DNA of 64,000 nucleotides from Noviherbaspirillum sp. UKPF54 (GCF_007874125.1 NZ_CP040128.1:3534001-3598000), one strand, 5' to 3'. Shown: positions 7,757 through 17,935, counted from the first letter of the stretch. Notes: a model not told the origin generated them from the letters alone. Made by a program: numbers and translations.

Positions 7757-9124
7757 TCAGAACAGGTTCAGCCCTTTGAGCATCACGGCCAGTATCAGGA
7801 GCGGCGAGATGTAACGCAACAAAAAGAATACCGCGCGGGCAAGTCCTTCGTTGTGCAGTTGTCCGCGGTTCGAGAGCGCCGTCCGGAACCTGTCGAAACC
7901 CCAGACCCAGCCGACAAACAGGGCCACGAAAATCCCGCCGGCCGGCAGGATCACGTTCGAGGACACGAAATCGAACAGGTCGAACATGTTGAGGCCGAAC
8001 AATTTAAAGTTCGCCAGCGTGCTGTTCGTGAGCGCGCATGTCGAGCCCATGACAGCCAGCAGCGCGAGCGTCAGCATCACGGCCTTGGGGCGCGTCAGGC
8101 CGAAGCGCTCGTGGATGATCAGCACCGGCACCTCCAGCAGGGAGAGCATCGCGCCGGTGGCCGCAATGGCGGCCAGGACGAAAAACACCACCATCAGCGC
8201 CTGTCCCATCGGGATTTGCGAAAACACCGCGGGAATCGTGATGAACACCAGCGCCGGCCCGGCCGCGGGCTCGAAGCCGAAGGTGAATACCGCCGGAAAA
8301 ATCGCCACGCCCGCCAGCAGCGACACGCACAGGTCGGCGCTCATGACGCGGAAGGTGGTCACCGGAATGTTCTGGTCGTCCCGGAAATAGCTGCCATAGG
8401 TCATCATCGTGCCCATGCCGATCGACAGCTTGAAGAACGCCAGCCCGAGCGCGGTCAGCACCACGGCCCCCGTCATCTTGCCGAAATCCGGGTGGAACAG
8501 GAATGCCAGCCCTTGCGCGGCCTTTTCCAGCGACAGGCTCACGCCGCACAACAGCAGCAGGAGCAGGAACAGCAGCGGCATCAGCTTCTTGGTCAGGGCC
8601 TCGATACCCTTGGTCACCCCGAGCAGCAGGATGCCGCCCATGCAGACGAGGACCAGCCACTGCCACAGTAGGGATTGCAGCGGATCGCTGATGAGCGCGC
8701 CGAAGGCGGCTTCGGTCACCTTGCGGTCGCTGCTCAGGATGGAGCCGCCGATCGCCTTGAAGACATAGGCGAACACCCAGGCCACGACTTCGGAATAGAA
8801 CGACATGATCAGGAAGGACGCCAGCATGCCCGCCGCCCCGATCAGCCACCATGGCTGCCTGGGCGGCGCCAGCGCGATCAGCGCCGTGACCGGATTGGCC
8901 TTGACGTGCCGGCCCAGCGTGATTTCCGCGATCATCACCGGCAAGCCGACCAGCAGCGTCGCCAGGACGTACACCAGCAAAAATCCGGCGCCGCCGTTGG
9001 CGCCCGTGAGATAGGGGAATTTCCAGATGTTGCCGAGCCCGACCGCCGACCCCAGGGTCGCGGCGAGAACGCCGAAACTGGAAGTGAATCCGTCGCGGCT
9101 CGGTTTGTGCGGGTGTTGACTCAT
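7757..9124 (-). CDS. Sodium-dependent transporter of the neurotransmitter:sodium symporter family
   Basis: 455 residues, about 11 transmembrane helices, LeuT/NSS fold. The first helix carries the family signature GSAVGLGNIWKFPYLTGANG, the unwound Na+/substrate-binding segment, and is followed by LPVMIAEITLGR. It probably imports an amino acid or related amine with sodium. The start MSQHPHKPSRDGFTSSFG is chosen because the extra 25 upstream codons read as non-coding Arg-rich sequence. It stands alone between convergent and divergent neighbours, so its substrate cannot be deduced from context. Confidence 0.9.
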   Translation of the reverse strand: MSQHPHKPSRDGFTSSFGVLAATLGSAVGLGNIWKFPYLTGANGGAGFLLVYVLATLLVGLPVMIAEITLGRHVKANPVTALIALAPPRQPWWLIGAAGMLASFLIMSFYSEVVAWVFAYVFKAIGGSILSSDRKVTEAAFGALISDPLQSLLWQWLVLVCMGGILLLGVTKGIEALTKKLMPLLFLLLLLLCGVSLSLEKAAQGLAFLFHPDFGKMTGAVVLTALGLAFFKLSIGMGTMMTYGSYFRDDQNIPVTTFRVMSADLCVSLLAGVAIFPAVFTFGFEPAAGPALVFITIPAVFSQIPMGQALMVVFFVLAAIAATGAMLSLLEVPVLIIHERFGLTRPKAVMLTLALLAVMGSTCALTNSTLANFKLFGLNMFDLFDFVSSNVILPAGGIFVALFVGWVWGFDRFRTALSNRGQLHNEGLARAVFFLLRYISPLLILAVMLKGLNLF

Positions 9125-9567
9125 GATATTCGCAGATAAATGGGAAAAGCGGCAGGCGTGTCCGCGCAAACGAGGGCGGCGCCTTTCAGCGGGAAACAAG
9201 TACAGGCAGTTGCGCGGAGATGGAATGGTCAGAACCGGGCGTCAGGCAGATGCATGTCGCGCGCGGAACAGTAGGTGGTCAAGACAGCGCGCGACTTTAC
9301 CACGCACTTGCCGCAACGTAAATTGATTTGACGCATGGATATCGGAAGCAATAACCATCGCCGTTCCCGTGCGGCGCCGCTACTTCTCTGCCTTCCCAGG
9401 CATGACCATGATGGTTTGTACAGGATGGCGCACAGAATTTCCTTGCCATCGTTGTCGGCGATCTGGGGGTTTGGGCCGGGGCCGCCAGTCACGTGCAATG
9501 CAGAAATTATGTATCCTCTTAAGCTCTCTTGAATTCGTGCAGACGTATACGGCATCCGGCCCCATCC
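9125..9567. other. 443-bp divergent intergenic region without a recognised gene
   Basis: This lies between the leftward symporter and the rightward DMT transporter. Open frames cross it, but their translations are Arg/His/Cys-rich with no family resemblance. An AT-richer patch (TTATGTATCC, near 9508) is a possible -10 region for the DMT gene. No strong terminator, RNA or operator was seen. Confidence 0.5.
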
Positions 9568-10470
9568 ATGACCCGCAAACTCACGTTCTCCACCGCTGTG
9601 ATGCTCGTCATCCCTCCCCTGCTGTGGGCGGGAAATGCCGTCGTCGGCCGTATGGTGCATGCGCTGGTGCCGCCGATTACGCTGAACTTCCTGCGCTGGG
9701 CCATCGCCTTCCTGATCCTGCTGCCGCTGGCCGGCTCAGTCTTTCGTCCCGGCAGCGGCTTGTGGACGTATCGCCGCCGCTTCGCGCTGCTGGGGCTGCT
9801 CGGCATCGGCTTGTATAACGCGCTGCAATACCTGGCGCTGCAAAGCTCGACGCCGATCAACGTGACCCTGGTGGCGGCCAGCATGCCGGTGTGGATGCTG
9901 GCGATCGGACGCCTGTTCTTTGGCGCGTCCGTGTCGCGCACCCAGGTGGCCGGCGCGGCGCTGTCGATCGCCGGCGTGCTGCTGGTGCTGTCGCGCGGCG
10001 ACTGGCATCAATTGCTGGCGCTGCGCCTGGTGCCGGGCGACCTGTTCATGATCCTCGCCACCATCGCCTGGTCGGTCTACAGCTGGCTGCTGGCGCGGCC
10101 GAACAAGGACCCGGCGGCTCTGCGCGCCAACTGGGCCGCTTTCCTGCTGGCGCAGGTCGCCTTCGGCGTGCTGTGGTCGGGCGCGTTCGCGGCCGGCGAG
10201 TGGGCCCTGACCGATGCGCGGATCCACTGGAGCTGGCCGCTGGGGGCCGCGCTGCTGTATGTCGCGGCCGGGCCGGCGGTGATCGCCTTTCGCTGCTGGG
10301 GCGCCGGCGTGCAGCGCGTCGGGCCGAACATCGCCGCCTTCTTCAGCAACCTGACGCCGCTGTTCGCTGCGCTGCTGTCGTCCGCGTTTCTCGGGGAATT
10401 GCCGCATGCATACCACGCGGCGGCGTTTGCGCTGATCGTGGGCGGCATCATCCTGTCATCGCGGCGCTGA
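9568..10470 (+). CDS. DMT-superfamily transporter (EamA domains)
   Basis: 300 residues, ten predicted transmembrane helices arranged as two EamA repeats. The first starts at MLVIPPLLWAGNAVVGR and the second near LRLVPGDLFMILATIAWSVYSWL, each with the typical small-residue helix ends. The family exports metabolites such as amino acids or purines. The ATG at 9568 is preferred because the upstream extension from a TTG adds an Arg/His-rich stretch without membrane character. Substrate unknown. Confidence 0.88.
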   Translation: MTRKLTFSTAVMLVIPPLLWAGNAVVGRMVHALVPPITLNFLRWAIAFLILLPLAGSVFRPGSGLWTYRRRFALLGLLGIGLYNALQYLALQSSTPINVTLVAASMPVWMLAIGRLFFGASVSRTQVAGAALSIAGVLLVLSRGDWHQLLALRLVPGDLFMILATIAWSVYSWLLARPNKDPAALRANWAAFLLAQVAFGVLWSGAFAAGEWALTDARIHWSWPLGAALLYVAAGPAVIAFRCWGAGVQRVGPNIAAFFSNLTPLFAALLSSAFLGELPHAYHAAAFALIVGGIILSSRR

Positions 10471-10524
10471 ACGTTTTGCCATCAAAAGCGCCAAAGCAGT
10501 TTTAGTCTGCAACAGGCGCACATC

Positions 10525-11139
10525 ATGACTTCCCACGACCCCGACGAAATCAACCGGTTGATCGGCGCTTTTACCGATTTGCAAGAACAGTGGGAAAACG
10601 CGCCGGATGCCTTCGACTGGTCCCGGCTGGAAGCCTTGGCCAGGGACGGCGCGCATGCCTACAACGAATGCTGCGGTCCCTCCTTCCATGCACTGGCGCT
10701 GGACGGCGTGCCGCATACCGAATTCCACGAACGCTTTCTCGCGCATTCGCTGCGCGCCGGCTTCGATCCGTTCAAGCTGGCCAGGGCCGGCAACGCCAGC
10801 GAGGAAATCCCGGTCATCGACCATGCCAGCCTTGCCGACACCGCGCTGTGGAATCCGAGTGCGGCGCGCATGCGCGCCTCGCTGATGGAGCTGGCGCGCC
10901 AGCGCTTCGCGCCGCTGGCCGACGACATCCGGCGCGCCGATCCGCCATCGTCGCATCCGCTGTTCATGACGGTGGAAGCCTGCGCCGAATCGCTGCCGCT
11001 CGACCTGCTGGAGCGCATCTCGCCGGAACTGGCGCGCGAGCATCACGGAGATGCCCGGGAGCAGTCGGTCGATCCGATCGAGGGCTATCTGTCGGCGGCA
11101 GAAGTCATCGTCGAAAGCAATACCAAGCCGTATGGATGA
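10525..11139 (+). CDS. Hypothetical protein coupled to a DUF2817 peptidase gene
   Basis: 204 residues, soluble, rich in Ala, Glu, Arg and Leu, predicted largely alpha-helical, no signal peptide. I do not recognise a domain. Conserved-looking features are the double Cys in YNECCGPSFHAL (about residue 48) and several His/Asp pairs (PHTEFHERF, IDHASL). Its last codons overlap the start of the metallopeptidase gene by 8 bp (TATGGATGA), indicating translational coupling and perhaps a shared pathway. A CAGGCGCACATC leader precedes the ATG. Confidence 0.7.
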   Translation: MTSHDPDEINRLIGAFTDLQEQWENAPDAFDWSRLEALARDGAHAYNECCGPSFHALALDGVPHTEFHERFLAHSLRAGFDPFKLARAGNASEEIPVIDHASLADTALWNPSAARMRASLMELARQRFAPLADDIRRADPPSSHPLFMTVEACAESLPLDLLERISPELAREHHGDAREQSVDPIEGYLSAAEVIVESNTKPYG

Positions 11140-12262
11140 GGCGGGCGCGCCGCAAGCGGCGTCACGCACGGAAAATGCCCCTGCGCTGTCGCTGCCCGGC
11201 AGCTACCTGGAGTCGCGCGACCGTTTCCGGGAACTCGGCGCGCGCATCGGAGCCGACCTGCGCGCCTTCCGTCACGACGAGGCCCAAGGCGCCACGCCGC
11301 CTCTATTTACCGATACCGCCTATCTCGGCGCGGCCGATGCGCCGGTGCTGGTCGTCATCGCCAGCGGCACGCACGGCGTGGAAGGCTACGCGGGCGCGGC
11401 CTGCCAGTTCCGTTTCATGCAAGACTATCCCGCGCGCCATGCCCGCTCCGGGTTCGCCTATCTGCTGGTGCACGCGGTCAATCCATGGGGATTTTTTCAC
11501 GACCGGCGCGTCACGCCGGAAGGCATCGACCTGAACCGCAATTTCGTCGACTTTCCCGTTACGCGCGAGGCCGGCGCCGCCTACGCGGCCTACCACGACC
11601 TGCTGCTTACCCGGTTCCGGCCGTTGCCGCGCGGCTGGTGGAATGAAATCCGCCTGCTGTCGCACGCGCTCACGCGCACGCGCCGCAAGACGCTGCAGGC
11701 CGCCATCACGGCGGGGCAATACGCCTATCCGGACGGCCTGTTCTTCGGCGGCGCGGCGCCGGCCCGCAGCCGCCTGGTGTGGGAAGAGATCGTAAACACG
11801 TTCGCCCGCGGCCGGCGGCGCGCCCTTCTGCTCGACCTGCATACCGGGCTGGGAAAGCGCGGCGCTGGCGAACTCATCAGCTACCTGCCCCCGGACGCGG
11901 CCGACTTCAGGAAGATGGCGCGCTGGTTCGACGGCGGCATCCGGTCGATGGCCGGCGGCGACTCGGTCAGCGCGGCCCTGAAAGGCGATCTGACGGCGGC
12001 ATTCGACCATGCCGTCGGCGGGCAGAGTTACGCGCTCGGGCTGGAGTTCGGCACCTGCGCGCCGCTGGCCGTGCTCAATGCCCTGCGCACCGATCACTGG
12101 TATCACAATAACGCGCACCGCCTGCCGCCGCCGGAGCGCGAGCGGGCGCGCCGCAAGATGAAGGCCGCCTTTGCAGGCGCCGACCGCGCATGGTGTGACC
12201 GGGTCGCGGCACGCTTCGATCAGGTCCTCGCGCAACTGGTGCGCGGGCTGGGCGCGGACTGA
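11132..12262 (+). CDS. DUF2817 / M14-like zinc metallopeptidase
   Basis: 376 residues. DUF2817 belongs to the carboxypeptidase M14/AspA-like fold. The zinc-binding motif GTHGVEG near residue 76 (His and Glu ligands) is followed by VNPWGF and DLNRNFVDF, the arginine-containing substrate loop, and by LLDLHTGLGKRG with a third ligand candidate. There is no signal peptide, so it acts in the cytoplasm, probably on a small amidated or peptide substrate. The ATG at 11132 lies inside the end of the preceding gene. The longer frame upstream is a shadow of that gene. Confidence 0.85.
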   Translation: MDEAGAPQAASRTENAPALSLPGSYLESRDRFRELGARIGADLRAFRHDEAQGATPPLFTDTAYLGAADAPVLVVIASGTHGVEGYAGAACQFRFMQDYPARHARSGFAYLLVHAVNPWGFFHDRRVTPEGIDLNRNFVDFPVTREAGAAYAAYHDLLLTRFRPLPRGWWNEIRLLSHALTRTRRKTLQAAITAGQYAYPDGLFFGGAAPARSRLVWEEIVNTFARGRRRALLLDLHTGLGKRGAGELISYLPPDAADFRKMARWFDGGIRSMAGGDSVSAALKGDLTAAFDHAVGGQSYALGLEFGTCAPLAVLNALRTDHWYHNNAHRLPPPERERARRKMKAAFAGADRAWCDRVAARFDQVLAQLVRGLGAD

Positions 12263-12398
12263 GGAAGGGCATCGGCACCGGCAACGCCGGGGGCAAGCAG
12301 CGCATCCGCCAATTCAGTAGTAACGCTTGCGGAGAAGCACAGGAATCTTTGCGCGGCCAATAGGTCAGACTGTAACACTGACTCATTGGCCTCGCCCG

Positions 12399-15300
12399 AT
12401 GCATGCATCACAAAGATCCTCGGCGCCTGAACAATATGATTTCCTTGCCGGTGAAGGCAAGGTGCGGGCGCTTTTGCTCGCGCATGACTGGTCGACGTTT
12501 CCCCTTGGGAATCCAAACTCATGGCCGAGCGCGCTCAAGACCGCCATTCAGCTCATGCTCGATTCCAGCCAGCCGACTTCCCTGGCCTGGGGCGCGGATC
12601 TTCGCTTCTTTTATAACGACGCCTTCATCGAAGTACTTGCGGACAGGCATCCCTCGGCGCTGACCCGTCCATTCTGGGAAGTCTGGCCGGAGGCCAGGCA
12701 GGATTTTGAGCCGGCAATGCAGCAGGTGTGGGACGGCAAGCCGGTCTTCCATATCAATATGCCTTTCCGGATACGCCGCCACGGCAGTGAAAAGGTCTGG
12801 TTCACCTATTCCCTGCTGCCCATCCGGGACGATGAGGGAAAGGTGGCCGGCGTCTTTAATCCGATCATCGAAACCACTCAGCAAGTCGTGACCGGGCAGC
12901 GCCAGTCTTTCGAACTCGAACTCGTGAACCGGTTGCGCAAGACGGGGTCGCCGGACGATGTCGTCGCGGCGGCAATCGACTTGCTTGGCCGGCGGCTCGG
13001 CGTCTCGCGCGTTCTGTATGCCGAAGTCGACCTCTCCGACGGCACTGCCTTCATTCGTCGCGATTGGACTGCCGAGGGGGTCGCCAGTATGGCCGGCACG
13101 AAAAATACCATGGATGATTTCGGCCCCGAAATGATCGCCGCATTGCGCTGCGGGACGGTGACGGCGATCGACGATGTCGTGCTGGATCGCCGCACCGGCA
13201 ATCACGCCGCAGCCTACGACAGCATCGGCGTGCGCGCCGAGCTGCTGGTGCCGCTGCCGCCCTCCGGCCCGTTGCGGGTGGTGCTGGCCCTGCACCGTGC
13301 CAAGCCGCATCACTGGCGCACCGAAGAGGTCCTGGTGGCGCAGGACACCGCCGAGCGCACCTGGATGGCGGTGGAAGCATCGCGCGCCGAAGCCGCGTTG
13401 CGGGCGGCGGCTGCCCGTGACGCCTTTCGCGTGCGCGTGGTGGATGCCCTGCGAGGACTCGACGATCCGGCCGAGATCGAGAATGCGGGCGCCCGCCTGC
13501 TCGGCGAGCATCTGCACGCCAACCGCGTCTTCTACTCGCCGCTCAAGGACGATCATTATGAATTCGTCGGGAACTTCGAGCGGGACGTGCCACACATGCC
13601 TCCAGAAAATTTTCCCGTACCCAAGTTTGGCCAGTGGGTATTTGACGCCTATCGCTCCGGCCTGCCGCTGATCTGCACGGATACCCAGGCCGATCCCAGG
13701 TTCTCACCGGCCGAGAAGCAAGCGTATGCATCGATCTATTGCATCGGCACCATCGGCGTGCCGCTGATCAAGCAAGGCAAGCTGGCGGCCATCCTGGGCG
13801 TACAGACGGCTGCCGCGCGTGCATGGACCGCCGACGAGGTCGCCCTGGTTGCGGACCTGGCCGAACGTATCTGGGAAACGGCGGAGCGTGCCAAGACCGG
13901 GGCGAAACTGCGCGAGGCGCAGGAACGCTATCTTGCGCTGTTCAACGCGATCGACCAGGGCTTCTGCACGATCGAGATGGCATTCGATGCGGAGCAAAAG
14001 CCGGTGGATTACCGCTTCCTGGAAGTCAGCCCGGCCTTCGAGCGCGAGACCGGCATCCATAACGCCGTCGGCCGCTGGGTACGAGACATTGTCCCCGACC
14101 ACGAACAGCACTGGTTCGACATATATGGACACGTCGCGCTCACAGGAGAGCCAGCCCGTTTCGAGAATTATTCGACGCCGCTGGGCCGCTGGTGGGAGGT
14201 CTACGCCTTCCGCATCCACCATCCCGCGCTGCGCCGGGTGGCCATACTGTTTCGCGACATTACCGAGCGCAGGCGCGCCGAAGACGCCCTGCGCGATTCC
14301 GAGGAGCGCCTGCGCGCGCTGTTCGATTCGATGAGCGAAGCCTTCCTCATCATGGAAGCGATCTTGACCGCGGAAGGGAAGATCGCCGACCTGCGCTTCA
14401 TCGAAACCAATCCGGCGTTCGACCGCTACACCACGCTCGGCGATCCGCGCGGGCGCACCATGAACGAACTGATGCCCGACGTCGACGCCATCTGGCACGA
14501 GCATTGCGAACGGGTCCTGCGCACCGGGGAAGCGGCGCAGTTCGAGATGCCGATCAAATCGCCCGACCGCTGGCTGGCCGTATCGGCCACCCGGCTTGGC
14601 GGAGCGAACAGCCGCCGCCTGGCGATCGTCTTCGCCGACATCACCGACCGCAAGCGGGCGGAAGAGATGATACGCCACGCCTCGCTGCATGACCCGCTGA
14701 CGGGGCTTCCCAACCGCGCCATGCTGTTCGAGTATGCTAACCATATGTTGCCGCACAACAGGCGCACCGGCCAGCGCGCCGCGGTGCTGTTCCTCGACCT
14801 GGACCGGTTCAAGCCGATCAATGACACCCACGATCATGAGACCGGCGATGCGGTCTTGCAGGACGTGGCCCGCCGGCTCGCCGAGCGCTTGCGTACCGAG
14901 GACATCGTGATCCGCCTCGGCGGCGACGAATTCGTCGTGCTGCTGCAGGAAATCAGGAACGAGGCGGCCGCCGCCGATATTGCGCGCCAGATCATCGCCC
15001 GCGTCGACGAGCCGTACCTGATCGGCGAACTGGCGCTGTCATTGTCGGCGTCGATCGGCATCAGCATCTTTCCCAACGACGGCCAGGACATCGATACGCT
15101 GATCAGCCATGCCGACCTGGCGATGTACCAGGCCAAGCAGGCCGGCCGCAACAACTTCCAGTTTTATTCGTCGGAGTATTCCGCAGCGACCCAGCTGCAA
15201 AGCCGCATCGAAGCGCAGTTGAAAAGCGCGTTACGCGACGAGACGTTGCATCTCTACTACCAGCCGGTGCTGGACGTGGAAACCGGCGCCGTGGTCAGCG

Positions 15301-15998
15301 TCGAGGCGCTGCTGCGCTGCAGCGACACCGATGTCGGCCCGGAGCGCTTCGTCCCGGTGGCCGAAGCCACCGGCATGATCAATCCGATCGGGCGCTGGCT
15401 GCTGGCCGAAGCGGCGCGGCAGCACAAGAGATGGCTCGCACACGGCTTGCCCATGATTCCGATCGCAGTGAACGTGTCGGTGGTGGAATTCCGCGACCGG
15501 GATTTCGCGGACCGGTTCGAGCGCACGATACGCGAGCACGGCATCGACACGCATGCCTTGCAGGTCGAATTGACCGAAACGGCGGTGATGGACGATGTGA
15601 CCCACGCAGTGCAAGTGCTGTCCCGCCTGCAGGCGCTCGGCGTGAAAATCCTGCTGGACGATTTCGGCACCGGGCATTCGAGCCTGGCCTATCTGGCGCG
15701 CCTGCCGCTGAACAAGGTCAAGATCGACAAGTCGTTCGTTTCCCCCCTGGAGAAAGATTCGGTCAGCCGCGCGGTGACCAATGCCATGATCGCGCTTGGC
15801 CGCACGCTGGAGCTGGAAGTGGTGGCCGAAGGCGTCGAAACCGAAAGCGCGCTCGACTACGTCCGCGCGCATGGCTGCACGCAGGCGCAAGGCTACTACT
15901 TTGGCATGCCGATGTCGGGCGACGCCTTCGAGCAGTGGTACCGCGAAAACCGGGGTCACCCGGGGAAGATGGTGTCCCCGGGCACCCGGCTCCATTGA
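12399..15998 (+). CDS. Large PAS/GAF sensor diguanylate cyclase / phosphodiesterase
   Basis: 1199 residues with no membrane segments. Domain order: PAS-like (about 70-165), GAF (170-330), second GAF (340-505), PAS (515-635), PAS (645-765), GGDEF (770-930) and EAL (945-1190). The cyclase site GGDEF is intact, and RTED five residues before it is the inhibitory c-di-GMP site. The EAL domain keeps EALLR, LTETAVMDD, DDFGTGHSS, the Lys in KIDKSF, and EGVETE, so both activities look possible. The ATG at 12399 is chosen over a TTG 24 codons upstream; neither has a good ribosome site. It is alone between convergent fabI and the peptidase pair. Signal unknown. Confidence 0.93.
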   Translation: MHASQRSSAPEQYDFLAGEGKVRALLLAHDWSTFPLGNPNSWPSALKTAIQLMLDSSQPTSLAWGADLRFFYNDAFIEVLADRHPSALTRPFWEVWPEARQDFEPAMQQVWDGKPVFHINMPFRIRRHGSEKVWFTYSLLPIRDDEGKVAGVFNPIIETTQQVVTGQRQSFELELVNRLRKTGSPDDVVAAAIDLLGRRLGVSRVLYAEVDLSDGTAFIRRDWTAEGVASMAGTKNTMDDFGPEMIAALRCGTVTAIDDVVLDRRTGNHAAAYDSIGVRAELLVPLPPSGPLRVVLALHRAKPHHWRTEEVLVAQDTAERTWMAVEASRAEAALRAAAARDAFRVRVVDALRGLDDPAEIENAGARLLGEHLHANRVFYSPLKDDHYEFVGNFERDVPHMPPENFPVPKFGQWVFDAYRSGLPLICTDTQADPRFSPAEKQAYASIYCIGTIGVPLIKQGKLAAILGVQTAAARAWTADEVALVADLAERIWETAERAKTGAKLREAQERYLALFNAIDQGFCTIEMAFDAEQKPVDYRFLEVSPAFERETGIHNAVGRWVRDIVPDHEQHWFDIYGHVALTGEPARFENYSTPLGRWWEVYAFRIHHPALRRVAILFRDITERRRAEDALRDSEERLRALFDSMSEAFLIMEAILTAEGKIADLRFIETNPAFDRYTTLGDPRGRTMNELMPDVDAIWHEHCERVLRTGEAAQFEMPIKSPDRWLAVSATRLGGANSRRLAIVFADITDRKRAEEMIRHASLHDPLTGLPNRAMLFEYANHMLPHNRRTGQRAAVLFLDLDRFKPINDTHDHETGDAVLQDVARRLAERLRTEDIVIRLGGDEFVVLLQEIRNEAAAADIARQIIARVDEPYLIGELALSLSASIGISIFPNDGQDIDTLISHADLAMYQAKQAGRNNFQFYSSEYSAATQLQSRIEAQLKSALRDETLHLYYQPVLDVETGAVVSVEALLRCSDTDVGPERFVPVAEATGMINPIGRWLLAEAARQHKRWLAHGLPMIPIAVNVSVVEFRDRDFADRFERTIREHGIDTHALQVELTETAVMDDVTHAVQVLSRLQALGVKILLDDFGTGHSSLAYLARLPLNKVKIDKSFVSPLEKDSVSRAVTNAMIALGRTLELEVVAEGVETESALDYVRAHGCTQAQGYYFGMPMSGDAFEQWYRENRGHPGKMVSPGTRLH

Positions 15999-16061
15999 CG
16001 GCGCGGGCGACGCCTGGCCCGCCCTTGCTCCGCACCTGCGCCTCGCTATGGCAGCACGGCG

Positions 16062-16826
16062 TCACCCCATGATGTGATAGCCGCCGTCGATATACTCGAC
16101 ATTGCCGGTCAACAGGCGCGCGCCGTCGCCTACCAGAAAGGCGGCCACGTTGCCGACGTCATCGATGCCCGCGAGCATGCGTTCCGGCGCGCGCGTGCGC
16201 GCATTGTCGAGCAATTCGTCGAAGCGCCCGATACCCGAGGCGGCACGCGTCTTCAGCGGCCCCGGCGACAGCGCATGCACGCGGATGCCCTTGTCGCCCA
16301 GCTCCGCCGCCATGTAGCGCACGCTGCTTTCGAGCGCGGCCTTGACCGGTCCCATCAGGTTGTAGTTTTCCACCACCTTCTCCGACCCGTAGAACGTGAC
16401 GGTCAACAGGCAGCCGCCATTCTTCATCAGCGGCTCCGCCATGCGCGCCATGCGGATGAAGGAATGGCAGGACACGTCCATCGCCAGCGCGAAGCCTTCC
16501 TGCGAACTCTCCACCAGGCGCCGGTGCAAGTCTTCGGTCGGGGCATAGGCGATCGAATGCAGCAGGAAATCGAGCTGCCCCCATTCGCCGGCGATGCGCT
16601 CGAACACGGCTTCCAGCTGCCCCGGCTCGCGCACGTCGCACGGCAGCAACAGCGCACTTTTCAGCTGCTCGGCCAGCGGCTGCACGTAGCGCCGCGCCTT
16701 GTCGTTCAGGTAGGTGAGGGCCAGTTCGGCGCCGGCGTCCCGGAATGCCTTCGCACAGCCGTACGCGATGCTTTGGTCGTTGGCGATGCCGACCACCAGC
16801 CCGCGCTTGCCTTCCAATGTCTTCAT
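16062..16826 (-). CDS. fabI: Enoyl-[acyl-carrier-protein] reductase (NADH) FabI
   Basis: 254 residues, SDR fold, the last step of each fatty-acid elongation cycle. It has the FabI-type nucleotide loop GIANDQSIAYGCAKAF and the catalytic pair in YNLMGPVK (Tyr, six residues, Lys). The substrate region reads LSPGPLKTRAASGIGRFD, and the C-terminal GNVEYIDGGYHIMG is typical. The start is fixed by CGGAGGATTACC before the ATG. No other fatty-acid gene is nearby, so a second enoyl reductase may exist elsewhere; lone FabI paralogues are common in Burkholderiales. Confidence 0.93.
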   Translation of the reverse strand: MKTLEGKRGLVVGIANDQSIAYGCAKAFRDAGAELALTYLNDKARRYVQPLAEQLKSALLLPCDVREPGQLEAVFERIAGEWGQLDFLLHSIAYAPTEDLHRRLVESSQEGFALAMDVSCHSFIRMARMAEPLMKNGGCLLTVTFYGSEKVVENYNLMGPVKAALESSVRYMAAELGDKGIRVHALSPGPLKTRAASGIGRFDELLDNARTRAPERMLAGIDDVGNVAAFLVGDGARLLTGNVEYIDGGYHIMG

Positions 16827-16973
16827 GGTAATCCTCCGCGAAACCGGGGGCGGCCACTGGACTACCGGCCGCCGGAGTGTCTCTGACATCCGTCCAGGGC
16901 GGCGGTTTCATCGGGATGGATCGATGTTGTGCGGCACGCGGTGTTTTCCGCGCGGCGCACTTGCCGTGCAGGA

Positions 16974-17915
16974 TCAGGCGTTGTCCGCGAGCGCCAGCCG
17001 GGCCATCGCCAGCGCGCCCGCGAACGACTTTGCGGCGGCGATGAAGCGCCCGTTGTGGCAAAAGCCGGCATCCGGCACGCCGGTGGCGGCGGCCAGTTCC
17101 GCACCCTGCAAGCCGGCCCAGGCGGCCGGCAAGTCCTTGCGCGCCTTGAAGCTGTCGGCGGCGGCGGGCACGGTGTGCACCATGTAGCGGTCTTCGGCGA
17201 GATTATGGCTAAGCACGAACAACACGTCCGGCATTTCGTTGCGCACCACCGACGACCACGGCAGCGAGGCATTCGGCAGGTACAGCACCCGCCCGCCCTC
17301 CAGCAGTTCCGCTTGCCGCACCTGCTGCACGGCGAGCAGGCCGCCGACGCGGAACTTGACCGCGTTGACCAGGATGTCGGCCATGAAGGCCATCGCGCGG
17401 CGGAACTGGCGCAGCCGCATGTCCTCGGCGGCGGCTGCGCCGCCGGCCTGCTGCTCGTCGAGCCAGGTCGGATTGAAGCCGGAGATCAGCGCCGACAAGC
17501 CATAGCCGCCCGGCGCGCTCTTGGCCGCGCCGGTGTCGGCCATGTCCATGTACTGCACCAGGTCGGCGTCGATGGCGTAGGCCATCTGCTGCGCGGTCTC
17601 TTCCGCCAGCGCGTGCCCGGCATGCGTGTGCGCGAGTTGCGCCACGCAGCGCGCGCCGTGGGCCTTCCACACCAGTCCGGCGCTGGCATACACGACGCCG
17701 GATTCGCGCGTGCCGCTAAAGCCTTTCTGGTGATGGTCGAAGCGCCCGGTCTGCTGGTCCCAGATGCCGCCGACGTCGACGGCGAAATCGGCTTGCCGGA
17801 TTTTTTCCGGGTCGCGCGTGCGGATCAGTTCGCAGCCGGGAAAGAGGATGTCCAGCACGGTCACCGCCCATACATCATCCGCGTGAAACTTTCCGGAGTG
17901 GGTTGCAATAATCAT
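16974..17915 (-). CDS. MYG1-family metal-dependent hydrolase/exonuclease
   Basis: 313 residues. MYG1 (UPF0160) is a DHH-related family; the eukaryotic member is a 3'-5' RNA exonuclease. The metal motifs HSGKFHADD at the N-terminus and FDHHQKGF near residue 78 are clear, as are DADLVQYMD and SGFNPTW. The length matches bacterial members. It is followed by fabI after 147 bp and preceded by the DUF2237 gene 20 bp upstream, with which it may be co-transcribed. Substrate in bacteria not established. Confidence 0.88.
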   Translation of the reverse strand: MIIATHSGKFHADDVWAVTVLDILFPGCELIRTRDPEKIRQADFAVDVGGIWDQQTGRFDHHQKGFSGTRESGVVYASAGLVWKAHGARCVAQLAHTHAGHALAEETAQQMAYAIDADLVQYMDMADTGAAKSAPGGYGLSALISGFNPTWLDEQQAGGAAAAEDMRLRQFRRAMAFMADILVNAVKFRVGGLLAVQQVRQAELLEGGRVLYLPNASLPWSSVVRNEMPDVLFVLSHNLAEDRYMVHTVPAAADSFKARKDLPAAWAGLQGAELAAATGVPDAGFCHNGRFIAAAKSFAGALAMARLALADNA

Positions 17916-17935
17916 CTTGAAAAATTTACCGCGAT

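Noticed and set aside
9229..9660. 143-codon minus-strand frame in the symporter-DMT gap
   Set aside because: It overlaps the start of the DMT transporter, has no ribosome site, and its composition is unlike the neighbouring proteins.
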